Shown here: positions 54,901-62,761 of the stretch, piece after piece
Layout: each line of letters begins with the position of its first letter
Position numbering within the stretch: the first letter of the stretch is position 1
From: Wenzhouxiangella sp042310355
GTDB lineage: Bacteria; Pseudomonadota; Gammaproteobacteria; Xanthomonadales; Wenzhouxiangellaceae
Assembly (NCBI RefSeq): GCF_042310355.1
Contig: NZ_JBHJMR010000002.1
Location: forward strand, 409,328 to 473,327
DNA: 64,000 nucleotides
Reading direction: 5' to 3'
Program-made: the position numbers and the translations under genes
Notes under the pieces: model-generated
Told to the model about the DNA's origin: nothing
Database searches by the model: none
What the model saw: the letters and a program-made list of their open reading frames with translations, nothing else

Positions 54901-57457
54901 GTAGCGGGCATGGCCACAGCTCGCGCCACAGGCTCTGGCGGGCGTGGCCGAGGCTGCGATGAACATGCGCGGCCGTCGTCCATTCAAGCAGGTGGCGACG
55001 GGTGACGAACAGCCGCAGCAGCGTGCGGACAACCGCATCGCCGATCATCAGGCTCTGGTAAGGCAGCAGCACCAGGCTCAACAGCCAGTGCTGGGCTTGC
55101 AGCCTCAGGCCGTGCAGCGTCGGCCGCAGTCTCAGAACGGCCCCGCGCGGCGCGGCCAGCAGGTGACTGGCCGAGCCCAGCAGCTCGCTCAGCAAGCCGG
55201 CGGCCGGCAGAAGGAGAAACAGCAGCGACCAAAGAAAGTCGCTGCCGGGCAGCAGGCCGCTGAAGGCGAACAGGATGAGCAGCAGCGTGACCGGGGGCTG
55301 CAGGCTGCGACGCAGGTTGTCGACGATCATCCAGCGGTGGACCAGCGAAAGGCGGCTGCGATAGCGATCGCCATCCCCTCCCCGAGCGCTTCGCCCCAGC
55401 CAGGGCAGCAACTGCCAGTCGCCGCGCACCCAGCGATGCTGACGGCGCGTCCAGGCAATCACGCCGGGCGGAAACTGTTCCATCAGCACGATGTCGGTGG
55501 CCAGGCCGACGCGCGCGAAGATGCCCTCGAGCAGGTCGTGGCTGAGCAGGCTGTTGTCGGGAATGCGTCCTGCCAGCGTTGCTTCGATGGCGCGCCAGTC
55601 ATAGATGCCCTTGCCCGCGAAGATGCCCTCGCCGAACAGGTCCTGGTAGACATCCGAACTGGCGTGGGTATAGAGGTCGACGGTCGTGTCGCCCGAGAAG
55701 GCCCGCGTGAAGGCGTTGTTGCGCGTGGTGTCCGGATCGATCTCGACGCGCGGCTGGATGATGCTGTAGCCGGCCCTGAGCGAGCGACCGTCGGCGCCGT
55801 AGACGGCGCGGCTGAGCGGATGGGCCAGCGTACCGACCAGCTGCCGGGCCGCGCCCGGCGGCAGGCGGGTATCGGCGTCGAGGGTGATCACGTAGCGAAC
55901 GCCGTCGAGTCGCTGGCGCTCGCCGCAGCCGTCGCTGAATCCCGCATCCGGGTCGCCGGCAAGCAGCCGGTTGAAATCCATCAGCTTGCCGCGCTTGCGC
56001 TCGCGGCCCATCCAGCAGCCCTCGCGTTCATTGAACTCGCGCGGGCGGCACAGAAACAGGAAGTCGGCGTCGGGATACTGACGCCCGAGGCGTTCGATCT
56101 GCTGCCGTCCTCGTCGCAGGATGGCCCGGTCGGAGTCGAGCACCGGTTCATCGGCGTCGTGGAGGTCGCCCAGCACCACCCAGACCAGTTGCGGATCATC
56201 GTTGGCCAGGAAATTGATTTCCAGGCGTTCGAAGGCGTGGTCGACATCCTCGGGGCCGGCGAAGATCACCGGCACGGCGACCGCGCTGCGGTACTCGGGA
56301 GCAATGCCCGACTCGAAATCCAGCCGCGCCAGGGTCCGCGGCGGCACGAGGCGGGTCAGCAAGCCGTTGGCCAGGGTCACGGCCAGGCCCAGGGCGGGAA
56401 CCAGAAGCAGCACCAGCAGCGCGGCCGACAACCCGGCGGGGGCCTGGTGGTAGCCGAGGTAAGCGGCCGGAAGCGCCAGGGTCAGGCCGGCCAGCGCGAA
56501 GACCAGCAGGAAATAGACCAGGCGGGGCCGTCGCCAGGCAAAATCGAGCAGGCGCCTGCCCAGCCGCGGACGATAGCCGATCACGCGTTCGCTCTCCGGC
56601 CGCCCGCCGCCGACCAGCCAGTAGCCGACATGAGCGTGGCGTGAGTCCGCCGGCGCCGCCCGCGCCTGCGATATGCAACGCCGCACGATGTCTGATTCGG
56701 CAAGCCGGCTACCGCGTGCCAGCTCCTCGACCACACGGCGGTAGCGGTCGCGCGATTCGAAGTCCATATCGGCATAGGCGCCGGCGGGTTCGTCGCGCAG
56801 CAGCCGCTCGACAGCACTCAGGCGCTCGAAGCTCTCTCGCCAGTCGTGACCGCTCAGTGTCCGCAGGCTGATCACGCCGCTGGCGATGCGCTCGACCAGG
56901 CCGCTTTCCTCTTCTTGCCCTTCGCGCACCTGCTCGATCAGCGTCTCGCCGGCGGCGACCAGGTGCCGGGCCTCGGCCAGGATCACGAAGGCCGGCAGGG
57001 CCCACAGCTCGCCGATCGACAGGGAACGGCCCGACTGGTAGATCCCGATGGCGCGCTCCATCCAGTCGGGATCGACCGGCTGACCGCCCTGCGCCACCAG
57101 GATGGCGGCCAGGGCCTGGACCGCGGGCTCATGCTGCCCGCCGCTGGATTCGACTCCGGGCAGGCTGCGCACGTAGGCTTTGGGTAGATCGCGACGAACA
57201 CCGGCGAGCGCCTCCTCGATCACGTGCCGGTTGTCGAGCAGCCATTCCTCACCGCGCGAGGCATAGCGGCGACCGGACAGAAGCGCGTCCAGATCCGTGT
57301 AGAGTCGCGCCAGCCGCTTGCGCTGGCGATCCAGTTCCCGCTGGAAGTGCCGCCCGTCCGAGCGTTGCTCCCGCGGTCTGCGTGCCAGCTCGTGCAAGGC
57401 GCGTTCAAGCGACCGATCGTCCGGCTCCGGGCTGCCTGTCGGCGGGTCGCTTGACAC
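48986..57457 (-). CDS. ndvB: Cyclic beta-1,2-glucan synthase-like protein (NdvB/ChvB family)
   Basis: Giant inner-membrane enzyme of about 2823 residues that makes periplasmic cyclic beta-glucan for osmotic adaptation. Start chosen at the GTG at 57457, eleven bases after the usp stop; the open frame continues upstream only as antisense-like overlap. Order: N-terminal region, GT84 glycosyltransferase (DADTRLPPGA near 526, RQHRWVRGDW near 676) within several membrane helices, a glucoamylase-like domain (near 930), a carbohydrate-binding stretch and a C-terminal GH94 phosphorylase with GDWNDG at 2500-2505, the catalytic Asp at 2503. All modules appear intact and no stop interrupts 8.5 kb. The real start is uncertain. 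Confidence 0.88.
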   Translation of the reverse strand: MSSDPPTGSPEPDDRSLERALHELARRPREQRSDGRHFQRELDRQRKRLARLYTDLDALLSGRRYASRGEEWLLDNRHVIEEALAGVRRDLPKAYVRSLPGVESSGGQHEPAVQALAAILVAQGGQPVDPDWMERAIGIYQSGRSLSIGELWALPAFVILAEARHLVAAGETLIEQVREGQEEESGLVERIASGVISLRTLSGHDWRESFERLSAVERLLRDEPAGAYADMDFESRDRYRRVVEELARGSRLAESDIVRRCISQARAAPADSRHAHVGYWLVGGGRPESERVIGYRPRLGRRLLDFAWRRPRLVYFLLVFALAGLTLALPAAYLGYHQAPAGLSAALLVLLLVPALGLAVTLANGLLTRLVPPRTLARLDFESGIAPEYRSAVAVPVIFAGPEDVDHAFERLEINFLANDDPQLVWVVLGDLHDADEPVLDSDRAILRRGRQQIERLGRQYPDADFLFLCRPREFNEREGCWMGRERKRGKLMDFNRLLAGDPDAGFSDGCGERQRLDGVRYVITLDADTRLPPGAARQLVGTLAHPLSRAVYGADGRSLRAGYSIIQPRVEIDPDTTRNNAFTRAFSGDTTVDLYTHASSDVYQDLFGEGIFAGKGIYDWRAIEATLAGRIPDNSLLSHDLLEGIFARVGLATDIVLMEQFPPGVIAWTRRQHRWVRGDWQLLPWLGRSARGGDGDRYRSRLSLVHRWMIVDNLRRSLQPPVTLLLILFAFSGLLPGSDFLWSLLFLLLPAAGLLSELLGSASHLLAAPRGAVLRLRPTLHGLRLQAQHWLLSLVLLPYQSLMIGDAVVRTLLRLFVTRRHLLEWTTAAHVHRSLGHARQSLWRELWPCPLLGALVLVGVGLSEPGLLLVAAPVASAWLMAPAIVRRVERPRRREIERLDPEAERLLRRVARRTWLFFDHFVGPDTHWLPPDNYQDDPRVVLAARTSPTNMGMALNAAVAAHDFGWIDPHTLTAWLRNSMEGMAQLERYRGHWFNWYEIHDLERLSPAYISTVDSGNLAVALVTLARSLDEIRNQPLALTRLARGLADTLDLIEHTARPLAAQAPQKNALNIWLDRIDAQYRQALAANPAECRQLLDEWHEHQLDELADAIVELAEDQSLDVSTDVIAELRTWLTQLIGQVHQARRAVESLQPWLPELPALKRIAEEAGSPALEQLATLLEVGWCPQAHAAQGSRARRLMNAARAQGAGLPAALADRIEAQIDQAREANEQLAADCADLARLAERWVEEMDFGFLYDAERHQFRIGFDADNAVLDANCYDLLASEARLTSLLAISRGQVPMRHWLHLGRPFRRYGGRRLLMSWGATLFEYLMPRIYCPTPVTGLLETASFNAIDLHRDFADAHDGIPWGVSESAYYQLNEERHYAYRSFGVPGLGFRRDLGERLVVAPYASVMALPYRPGAVIENLEKFASMHAIGLFGCYEAVDFGRRASDKPRRARVVRAWMSHHQGMILTAIDNYLNDNIMARRFMGDRHVAGVSMLLHERLPRTSPELAIRMRLQPERTLAVAASPVEWTVDPRDTTSTRYCLLSNGNFSTILDAWGGGGSWWQGIAVDRWQADLTTRQHGPRLYIAEPGEDRLFTLAADPASPDEADEAQVVQAPHRVEFRRRRHALLCRLDVGIAGQHDVEARRLVINNESGTPRRLVIASFAELAMAPARDFERHPAFARLFVESECLPADRTLVFRRRPRSDEEMSLYVGHALVPPPGAAARFGWETDRARFIGRGGNLRRPAGLSNGLKSLSGTTGAVINPASTTALEITIEPYGRIEIGFLTAAARSREELLAAMAHYRSSSRISWLFEQARMQSALELHHLRMPPGEVPLAMQLMSAMLEPQAEWRWKGERPDEALQSLLWSRGISGDWPIIAGLVNNRGHLEQIERLVRAHTLISGRQLRSDLLLIDEMAGGYEQTGRDRLQELVESVRARTQRVLLGQVTVIPGRELSADQRRALLAAASVVLDLDRPDLHSQLVAPQPARLPPLVPSRDARDVDQALQPLARPGNLLQDNGIGGFSTDGREYIIHLQPGQHTPAPWSNVLSNPDFGTLVTESGSSFSWGGNSSEYRLTAWPDDPVTDPSGEVIYLRDEETGRVWTPTPGPRPGPGACQVHHGLGYSRFLRHDSGLEQALDIDVDKSDPVKICRLALTNRCDWTRRITATCYLEWVLGNRRGDTALHLDCELDLERHALLACNGYDRFAGRGHAFVASDHPVHGFTTDRREFLGQGGSIDQPAALWRIGLSGSLGAGCDPCAALQVHLDIPPGETRVVHFVIGHGATREAALALAERYIAAGQGENSRRQSRKHWQRLLSSVEMETPDETFNLLYNRWLPYQAITSRLWGRTGYYQSSGGFGFRDQLQDVMAMTWLAPDSARAHILRAASRQFAEGDVLHWWHEGPLRGVRTRCSDDLLWLPFVTAQYIEATGDHEILDEEVAWLDGAPLVAAEAERYAEFGQSERRASLFEHCCRAIDRASIVGPHGLPVIGSGDWNDGFNRVSTTGRGESVWLAWFLVSVLEAFAPICASRGESESATQYRHLAKLLLGRVENHAWDGRWYLRAWFDDGTPLGSEESEECRIDLIAQAWAVIGPAQPPERAATAMASALEQLVDDDARLIQLLRPPFNRILHDPGYIRGYPPGIRENGAQYTHAATWALWAAARLGWSGEVERLLAILDPVKRSSSEEAAHRYRLEPYVLAGDIYSQGDNRGRGGWSWYTGAAAWAWRGAVEAVFGLRRQGGKLRIEPCLPPAWNRCRVTLSAGASPYVIEYRQDAVQAQGPRQASIEVDGRQIEGTLIDFTDDGDAHHVIVTIRRR

Positions 57458-57468
57458 GTCCAGCCGGC

Positions 57469-58404
57469 TCAGTGACTGCCCTGCAGCAGTTCCTGCCCCA
57501 CCCGCATGCCGTCCTGCAGCGCGAGCACCGGCGTGGTGATGCGCGTCAGCAGCACCTGGCGCACGGCCTCGCTGCTCCAGCCGCTGCTTCCCTCGCCGTG
57601 GTGAACGGCCAGGACCAGCAGGTCGGGGCGTTGCTGTCGGCAGATTTCGGCGATGGTCTCCACCGGTCGTGCGGAGGTCTCGAGGCGGGTGTCGATCTGG
57701 TGCCGTGACCCGAGACGGTCGCGCAGTTCCTCGAGATAGCCGGCTGCCACGCGACGGTTGCACTCGACCAGTTCGGACTTGAGCGACTGCTCACGGGCCG
57801 TCAGCGGCCTGCGCCGCGGCATCAGGGGTTCGCTCACCAGGTGCAGCAGCTCGATCTTCGCGCTACCGGCGGCATCCAGCGCGCTGGCGACGTGCAGCGC
57901 CACCTCGGCCGGCTGGGAGCCGTCGAGCGAGACCATGACGTGGCGGTAGGGCTCGCCGGGGCGGGCCTCATCGGCCTGGCCGCGAACGATCAGGTAGGGA
58001 ATGCGGGTACCGGCCAGCACCTTGTGCACGGTGCCGCCGTAGGGCAAGCCGGAAGCACCTCCCGCGCCCCAGGCGGAAAGCACGACCAGGCGAATATCGT
58101 GATGTTCGATGAACTGCGCGACCGCGTCGGCCGGGCGCCCGTCGAGCACCTCGATCTCGGTCGTCGCACCGGCCAGGCGCTCATCCCCGACCAGCTTCTG
58201 CAGGTAGCGCTGCGCCTCGGCCTTGCGCAGCCGCCAGTCCACGCAGCCGGCGCTGTGCTCGCCCTGCGCGTCCTTCGGCTCCGACAGCACCCGCAGCAGG
58301 AACACCCGGCTGGAAAACGCCCGCGCTACCCGCCCGGCATGCACCAGCGCCTGCTCGGCGTATTCCGAGCCGTCGAGGGGAACCAGGATGCGGGAGAAGG
58401 GCAT
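57469..58404 (-). CDS. Tandem universal stress protein
   Basis: 311 residues, two UspA domains. Domain 1 (about 1-145): ILVPLDGSEYAEQALVHAGRV and LPYGGTVHKVLAGTRIPYL, where the nucleotide glycines are partly preserved. Domain 2 (about 150-305): VMVSLDGSQPAEVALHVAS and GWSSEAVRQVLLTRITTPVL. Upstream of and almost touching the glucan synthase gene, with which it may be cotranscribed. An FNR-type box and a -10 element precede its ATG at 58404. Confidence 0.9.
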   Translation of the reverse strand: MPFSRILVPLDGSEYAEQALVHAGRVARAFSSRVFLLRVLSEPKDAQGEHSAGCVDWRLRKAEAQRYLQKLVGDERLAGATTEIEVLDGRPADAVAQFIEHHDIRLVVLSAWGAGGASGLPYGGTVHKVLAGTRIPYLIVRGQADEARPGEPYRHVMVSLDGSQPAEVALHVASALDAAGSAKIELLHLVSEPLMPRRRPLTAREQSLKSELVECNRRVAAGYLEELRDRLGSRHQIDTRLETSARPVETIAEICRQQRPDLLVLAVHHGEGSSGWSSEAVRQVLLTRITTPVLALQDGMRVGQELLQGSH

Positions 58405-58439
58405 GGCCGGAGGCTATCACCGATAGGTAACTGAGTCTC

Positions 58440-58481
58440 ATGCTACGTATCGGCCCACCGGCCCGTGTTGATTCAGGTCAA
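58440..58481 (-). promoter_or_regulatory. FNR/FixK-type box and promoter of the tandem universal stress gene
   Basis: On the minus strand TTGAC-CTGA-ATCAA (58481-58468), matching the FNR/FixK consensus at every specified position. TAGCAT at 58445-58440 puts the box centre near -41.5. An inverted repeat CATGGGC-ATC-GCCCATG at 58485-58501 lies just upstream of the box. Confidence 0.65.
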
Positions 58482-58533
58482 TGACATGGGCATCGCCCAT
58501 GCCGCGTGATGGTGACCCTTTAGTGGCCCTGGA

Positions 58534-59304
58534 TCAGCCGCACTTCGAATACCCGCAGGCCAGGCAGGTCTGGCAGCCGTCGAGCAGCACCATGGCCTTG
58601 GTGTGGCACTTGTGGCAGAGGGTGGCCGAGGCCGGGTAGGAGGCCTCGGCGCCCTGCTCCGATGAAGCCTTGGCGGCATCACTCGGGGCGCTGGTCACCG
58701 TTTTTCTTTCCGGATCGGCCTGCTTTTGTTCGCGGGCTTCGGCTTCCGCGCGTTTCTGCTCGAGAATGAGCTGCTGCTGCTCGCTCAGCTCGTCGGGCTC
58801 GATCATGCCGATGCGCTTCAAGTGGTTCTCGACCACGGCGCCGATGTCGGCCACGATCGAGGGCACGAAGCGGCCGCCCGGCTTGAAGTAGCCGCCCTTG
58901 GGATCGAACACGGCCTGCAGTTCCTCGGCCAGGAAGACCACGTCGCCGCCCTTGCGGAACACCGCCGACATCACGCGCGTCAAGGCCACGATCCACTGGA
59001 AGTGATCCATGTTCTTGGAGTTGATGAAGATCTCGAACGGCCGGCGCTGCTCGTGCTCGGTGCCCTGGTTGAGCACGATGTCGTTGATGGTCACGTACAG
59101 GGCGTGGTCATCGAGCGGGGTGCGGATCTTGTAGGTCGCACCCTCCAGGCACTCCATGCCCTCGGGACGCTCGAGCTTCTCGTGCATCCGGATGATGTCG
59201 GCTTTCTCGCGACCGCCTTCCTTCTTGCCGGCAGCCTTCTGATCTTCCTTGTCCTTTTCCTGAACTTCGTAGTTCACGATCTTCTTGTCGATCTTGATAC
59301 CCAT
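58534..59304 (-). CDS. nrdJb: Class II ribonucleotide reductase, C-terminal component NrdJb
   Basis: 256-residue second subunit of the split, B12-dependent ribonucleotide reductase, as in Pseudomonas. It supplies the end of the catalytic chain and the redox-active zinc ribbon: C-terminal CHKCHTKAM and CQTCLACGYSKCG, with six cysteines in the last 28 residues. The middle (FEIFINSKNMDHFQWIVALT, RKGGDVVFLAEELQ) matches the family, and a charged coiled linker joins the two parts. Encoded 24 bases after nrdJa on the same strand, so cotranscribed. Confidence 0.93.
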   Translation of the reverse strand: MGIKIDKKIVNYEVQEKDKEDQKAAGKKEGGREKADIIRMHEKLERPEGMECLEGATYKIRTPLDDHALYVTINDIVLNQGTEHEQRRPFEIFINSKNMDHFQWIVALTRVMSAVFRKGGDVVFLAEELQAVFDPKGGYFKPGGRFVPSIVADIGAVVENHLKRIGMIEPDELSEQQQLILEQKRAEAEAREQKQADPERKTVTSAPSDAAKASSEQGAEASYPASATLCHKCHTKAMVLLDGCQTCLACGYSKCG

Positions 59305-59328
59305 GTCAATGCTCCCGCACTGCCGTAA

Positions 59329-61473
59329 TTAAAACTTTCCGTAGTAGCCTTCTTTGAGGGCGTCAAAAAGATTGGCTGCCGTGTGCAACTCGCCGTCGTA
59401 TTCGACTTCCTCGTGGCCCTTGACCTCGACCTTCGAGCCGTCCTCGAGTTCGAACACGTAGGTGGTCGACTCCAGGTCCTTGTCGGTGACCAGCACGCCC
59501 TGGAAGGCCTGCGGGTTGAAGCGGAAGGTCGTGCAGCCCTTCAGGCCCTGCTCCCAGGCGAACAGGTAGATGTCCTTGAAATCCTCGTAGGGATAGTCGG
59601 TCGGGACATTGGCCGTCTTGGAAATCGACGAGTCGATCCACTTCTGGGCCGCGGCCTGGATGCCGACGTGCTCCCTGGGCGTGATCGATTCGGCCGTGAC
59701 GAAGTAGTCGGGCAGCTGTTCGCCCTCCTCTTCCGAGTACGGCATGGCGTTGGCATTGACCAGGGTGCGATAGGCCAGCAGCTCGTAGGAATAGACGCTG
59801 ACCTTCTCCTTGCTCTTGCGGCCTTCGCGGATCACGTTGCGGTTGTAGTGATGGGCAAAGCTCGGCTCGATGCCGTTCGACGCGTTGTTGGCCAGCGACA
59901 GCGAGATCGTGCCGGTCGGCGCGATCGAGGTGTGGTGCGTGAAACGCGCACCGGTCTCGGCCAGCCTGTCGACCAGCTCGGGGGCGACCTCGGCCACCTT
60001 CTGCATGTAGCGGCTGTAGCGCGCGTGCAGGACTCTACCGGGCACCTTGTCGCCGGGCTTGTAGCCGTCGCGCTTCATCTCCGGGCGCTTGCGCAGCATT
60101 TCCGGGGTGACCTCGAACTCGTCGTCCATGATCGGGGCCGCGCCCTTCTCGTCGGCCAGTTCGGCCGCGGTTTCCCAGCCGGCCACGGCCATTTCGCGCG
60201 AGACGCGCTCGGTGAACTCCAGCGACTCGGGTCGGCCGTACTGCTTGCGCAGCATGGTCAGCGCCGAACCCAGGCCGAGGAAGCCCATGCCGTGGCGGCG
60301 CTTGTACATGATCTCGTTGCGCTGCTTTTCCAGCGGCAGGCCGTTGATTTCGACCACGTTGTCGAGCATGCGCGTGAAGATCTGCACCGTGCGGCGGTAC
60401 TCGTCCCAGTTGAAGCGCGCGTTCTCGGTGAACGGCTCCTCGACGAAGCGCGTGAGGTTGACCGAGCCGAGCAGGCAGGCGCCGTAAGGCGGGAGTGGCT
60501 GTTCGCCACAGGGGTTGGTCGCCCGGATGGTTTCGCACCACCAGTTGTTGTTGTCCTCGTTGATGCGGTCGACCAGCACGAAGCCCGGTTCGGCGTAATC
60601 GTAGGTGGACGTCATGATCATGTTCCACAGGCGCTTGGCCGGCACCTTGCGGTAGATCTTGCAGGCGACCAGGCCTTCGTCGTTGCTGACGTAGCCCTCG
60701 GCGGTCGGCCATTCGCGCCAGATCACCTGCTCGGGATCCTGCAGGTCGATATCCCCGGCCTCGCTGTCGAGTACCGGGAAGACCAACGGCCAGTCGGCGT
60801 CGTCGACCACCGCCTGGATGAAGTCGTCGGTGATCAGCAGTGAACAGTTGAACTGGCGCAGCACGCCGTTCTCGCGCTTGGCGCGGATGAAATCCATGAC
60901 GTCGGGATGCGCGACGTCAAAGGTGGCCATCTGGGCGCCGCGGCGGCCGCCGGCCGAAGACACGGTGAAGCACATCTTGTCGTAGATATCCATGAACGAC
61001 ATCGGCCCCGAGGTGTAGGCGCCCGCCCCCGAAACGTAGGCGCCCTTGGGCCTGAGCGTCGAGAACTCGTAGCCGATGCCGCAGCCGGCCTTGAGCGTGA
61101 GCCCCGCCTCGTGGACCTTGCCGAGGATGTCGTTCATCGAGTCCCGGATGGTGCCCGAGACGGTGCAGTTGATGGTCGAGGTGGCCGGCTTGTGCGCCAG
61201 CGCGCCGGCGTTGGACGTGATGCGCCCGGCCGGAATCGCCCCGCGGCGTAGCGCCCACAGGAACTCACGGTACCAGTGCGTGCGCTTGTCATCGCCCTCC
61301 TCCACGTCGGCCAGGGCCCGCGCGACACGCTTGTAGGTGTCGTCGATGTCCTGGTCGATGATTTCCCCCGTTTTCGACTTGAGACGGTACTTCTTGTCCC
61401 AGATGTCCAGCGACGCTTCCTGGAAGGCGATATCCGGAAGCGCAGCCGTCAAAGATTCTGCCGAAACGCTCAT
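59329..61473 (-). CDS. nrdJa: Class II (B12-dependent) ribonucleotide reductase, catalytic component NrdJa
   Basis: 714 residues, the catalytic alpha chain that reduces ribonucleotides using adenosylcobalamin, so it works with or without oxygen. Seen: TINCTVSGTIRDSM with the first redox cysteine, CGIGYEFSTLRPKGAYV, ATNPCGEQPLPPYGACLLG with the catalytic Asn-x-Cys-x-Glu triad, and SIAPTGTISL. The usual C-terminal cysteine pair is absent because it is carried by NrdJb. Regulated probably by NrdR through two boxes upstream; no cobalamin riboswitch is visible. Confidence 0.95.
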   Translation of the reverse strand: MSVSAESLTAALPDIAFQEASLDIWDKKYRLKSKTGEIIDQDIDDTYKRVARALADVEEGDDKRTHWYREFLWALRRGAIPAGRITSNAGALAHKPATSTINCTVSGTIRDSMNDILGKVHEAGLTLKAGCGIGYEFSTLRPKGAYVSGAGAYTSGPMSFMDIYDKMCFTVSSAGGRRGAQMATFDVAHPDVMDFIRAKRENGVLRQFNCSLLITDDFIQAVVDDADWPLVFPVLDSEAGDIDLQDPEQVIWREWPTAEGYVSNDEGLVACKIYRKVPAKRLWNMIMTSTYDYAEPGFVLVDRINEDNNNWWCETIRATNPCGEQPLPPYGACLLGSVNLTRFVEEPFTENARFNWDEYRRTVQIFTRMLDNVVEINGLPLEKQRNEIMYKRRHGMGFLGLGSALTMLRKQYGRPESLEFTERVSREMAVAGWETAAELADEKGAAPIMDDEFEVTPEMLRKRPEMKRDGYKPGDKVPGRVLHARYSRYMQKVAEVAPELVDRLAETGARFTHHTSIAPTGTISLSLANNASNGIEPSFAHHYNRNVIREGRKSKEKVSVYSYELLAYRTLVNANAMPYSEEEGEQLPDYFVTAESITPREHVGIQAAAQKWIDSSISKTANVPTDYPYEDFKDIYLFAWEQGLKGCTTFRFNPQAFQGVLVTDKDLESTTYVFELEDGSKVEVKGHEEVEYDGELHTAANLFDALKEGYYGKF

Positions 61474-61535
61474 GCCGCAACCTCTTGATTATTGTGTGCT
61501 AGTCCCGGTTATGCACAGGCTTTCCACCGCCTTGT

Positions 61536-61583
61536 TCACAACCCGTTGTGCCAAAACCAAAGCCTGAACACAAGATATTGTGT
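61536..61583 (-). promoter_or_regulatory. Pair of NrdR boxes upstream of nrdJa
   Basis: ACACAAGATATTGTGT at 61568-61583 and TCACAACCCGTTGTGC at 61536-61551 share CACAA...TTGTG and start 32 bases apart, about three helical turns. This is the standard arrangement for repressor NrdR. They lie 63-110 bases upstream of the nrdJa ATG. Confidence 0.8.
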
Positions 61584-61746
61584 CAGCCGAACATACCTTA
61601 CGCCCAAGCCCGGGCCGATTCAAGCCTTGTCGAAGCTCACTTTTCGAGCAATGAAACGCGACACGCCCGACAGCCCGCAACCACGGGCGTTCGCGCGTGA
61701 GAAAGAAAAGAAGTTATTTCAGCCGGTCCCCGGTCGGGGCCGGCGT

Positions 61747-62748
61747 CTACTCGGTTTCGGGCTTGAGATCGCGTTCCATCAAAACCTGCACGCCCTTGCG
61801 CGCACTCCAGCCGCGGAACAGGATGCCGTGCACCTGCTCGGCGATGGGCATTTCCACGCCGGCCCGCTCGGCCAGGCGCATGACCTCCTCGGCGGTCTTG
61901 ATGCCCTCGACCACCTGGCCGATTTCGGCCACGGCCTCGTCGACCGACCCGCCCCGGCCCAGGGCCATGCCCAGGCGGCGGTTGCGCGACTGGTCGCCGG
62001 TGCAGGTCAGCACCAGGTCGCCGATACCGGCCAGGCCCATCAGGGTGTGATCGTCGGCGCCCAGCGCCCGGCCCAGGCGCCGCATCTCGGCCAGGCCACG
62101 GGTAATCAGCGCGGCACGGGCGTTATGGCCCAGGCCCAGACCGTCGGCCAGGCCGCAGGCCACGGCCAGAACGTTTTTGATCGCCCCGCCCAGCTCCGCC
62201 CCGACCAGGTCGGCGGTGTAGTAGGCGCGGAAGTTGTTGCCGTGCAGCAGCCCCGCCCAGGCCTGGCCGAAATCCGGATCCGTGGCGGCCACCGTCACCG
62301 CGGTGGGCAGCGCGTCGGCCACTTCCCGGGCAAACGAGGGGCCGGTGATCAGGGCCAGCGGAATTTCCGGGCCAAAGCGCTCGCCGGCCACCTCGTGCAG
62401 CAGGCGGCCGGTGCCCGGCTCGAACCCCTTGCTGGCCCAGGCCAGGCCGGTGTCGACGGTCACGAACGACGCGATCCGGTCGAGGGTCTCGCCGAAGGCG
62501 TGGCTGGGCGTGGCCACCAGCAGGCGCTCGGCGCCGGCGCAGGCCGCCTCTAGATCGGCGCTGACGTGCAGCGACTCGGGGAACGGGCTGTCGGGCAGGT
62601 AGCGCTGGTTGACGCGGTCGCGCTCCATCGCCTCGGCGCGCTCGACATCACGCGCCCACAGCCGGACGTCGTGGCCCATGCGGGCCAGCTGCATGCCCAG
62701 CGCCGTACCCCAGGAGCCGGCGCCGAGAACCGCGATTCTGGTGGCCAT
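61747..62748 (-). CDS. gpsA: Glycerol-3-phosphate dehydrogenase [NAD(P)+]
   Basis: Makes sn-glycerol-3-phosphate for phospholipid synthesis. 333 residues from the ATG at 62748; an earlier start adds 16 residues that overlap secB. NAD-binding start IAVLGAGSWGTALG, the catalytic lysine region ELGGAIKNVLAVACG, GLAEMRRLG and GLAGIGDLVLTCTG are all present. It lies 13 bases after secB, a common gammaproteobacterial order. Confidence 0.96.
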   Translation of the reverse strand: MATRIAVLGAGSWGTALGMQLARMGHDVRLWARDVERAEAMERDRVNQRYLPDSPFPESLHVSADLEAACAGAERLLVATPSHAFGETLDRIASFVTVDTGLAWASKGFEPGTGRLLHEVAGERFGPEIPLALITGPSFAREVADALPTAVTVAATDPDFGQAWAGLLHGNNFRAYYTADLVGAELGGAIKNVLAVACGLADGLGLGHNARAALITRGLAEMRRLGRALGADDHTLMGLAGIGDLVLTCTGDQSRNRRLGMALGRGGSVDEAVAEIGQVVEGIKTAEEVMRLAERAGVEMPIAEQVHGILFRGWSARKGVQVLMERDLKPETE

Positions 62749-62761
62749 GCCCGGCGGCCGC

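Noticed and set aside
57458..57763. Longer start for the glucan synthase
   Set aside because: It would overlap the universal stress gene and the extra residues are low-complexity and antisense-like.
58485..58501. CATGGGC-ATC-GCCCATG inverted repeat as a terminator for nrdJb
   Set aside because: No T tract and it adjoins the FNR-type box; may be part of the usp promoter, function unclear.
61474..61746. Cobalamin riboswitch upstream of the B12-dependent reductase
   Set aside because: No B12-box-like element was seen; the region instead holds paired NrdR boxes.
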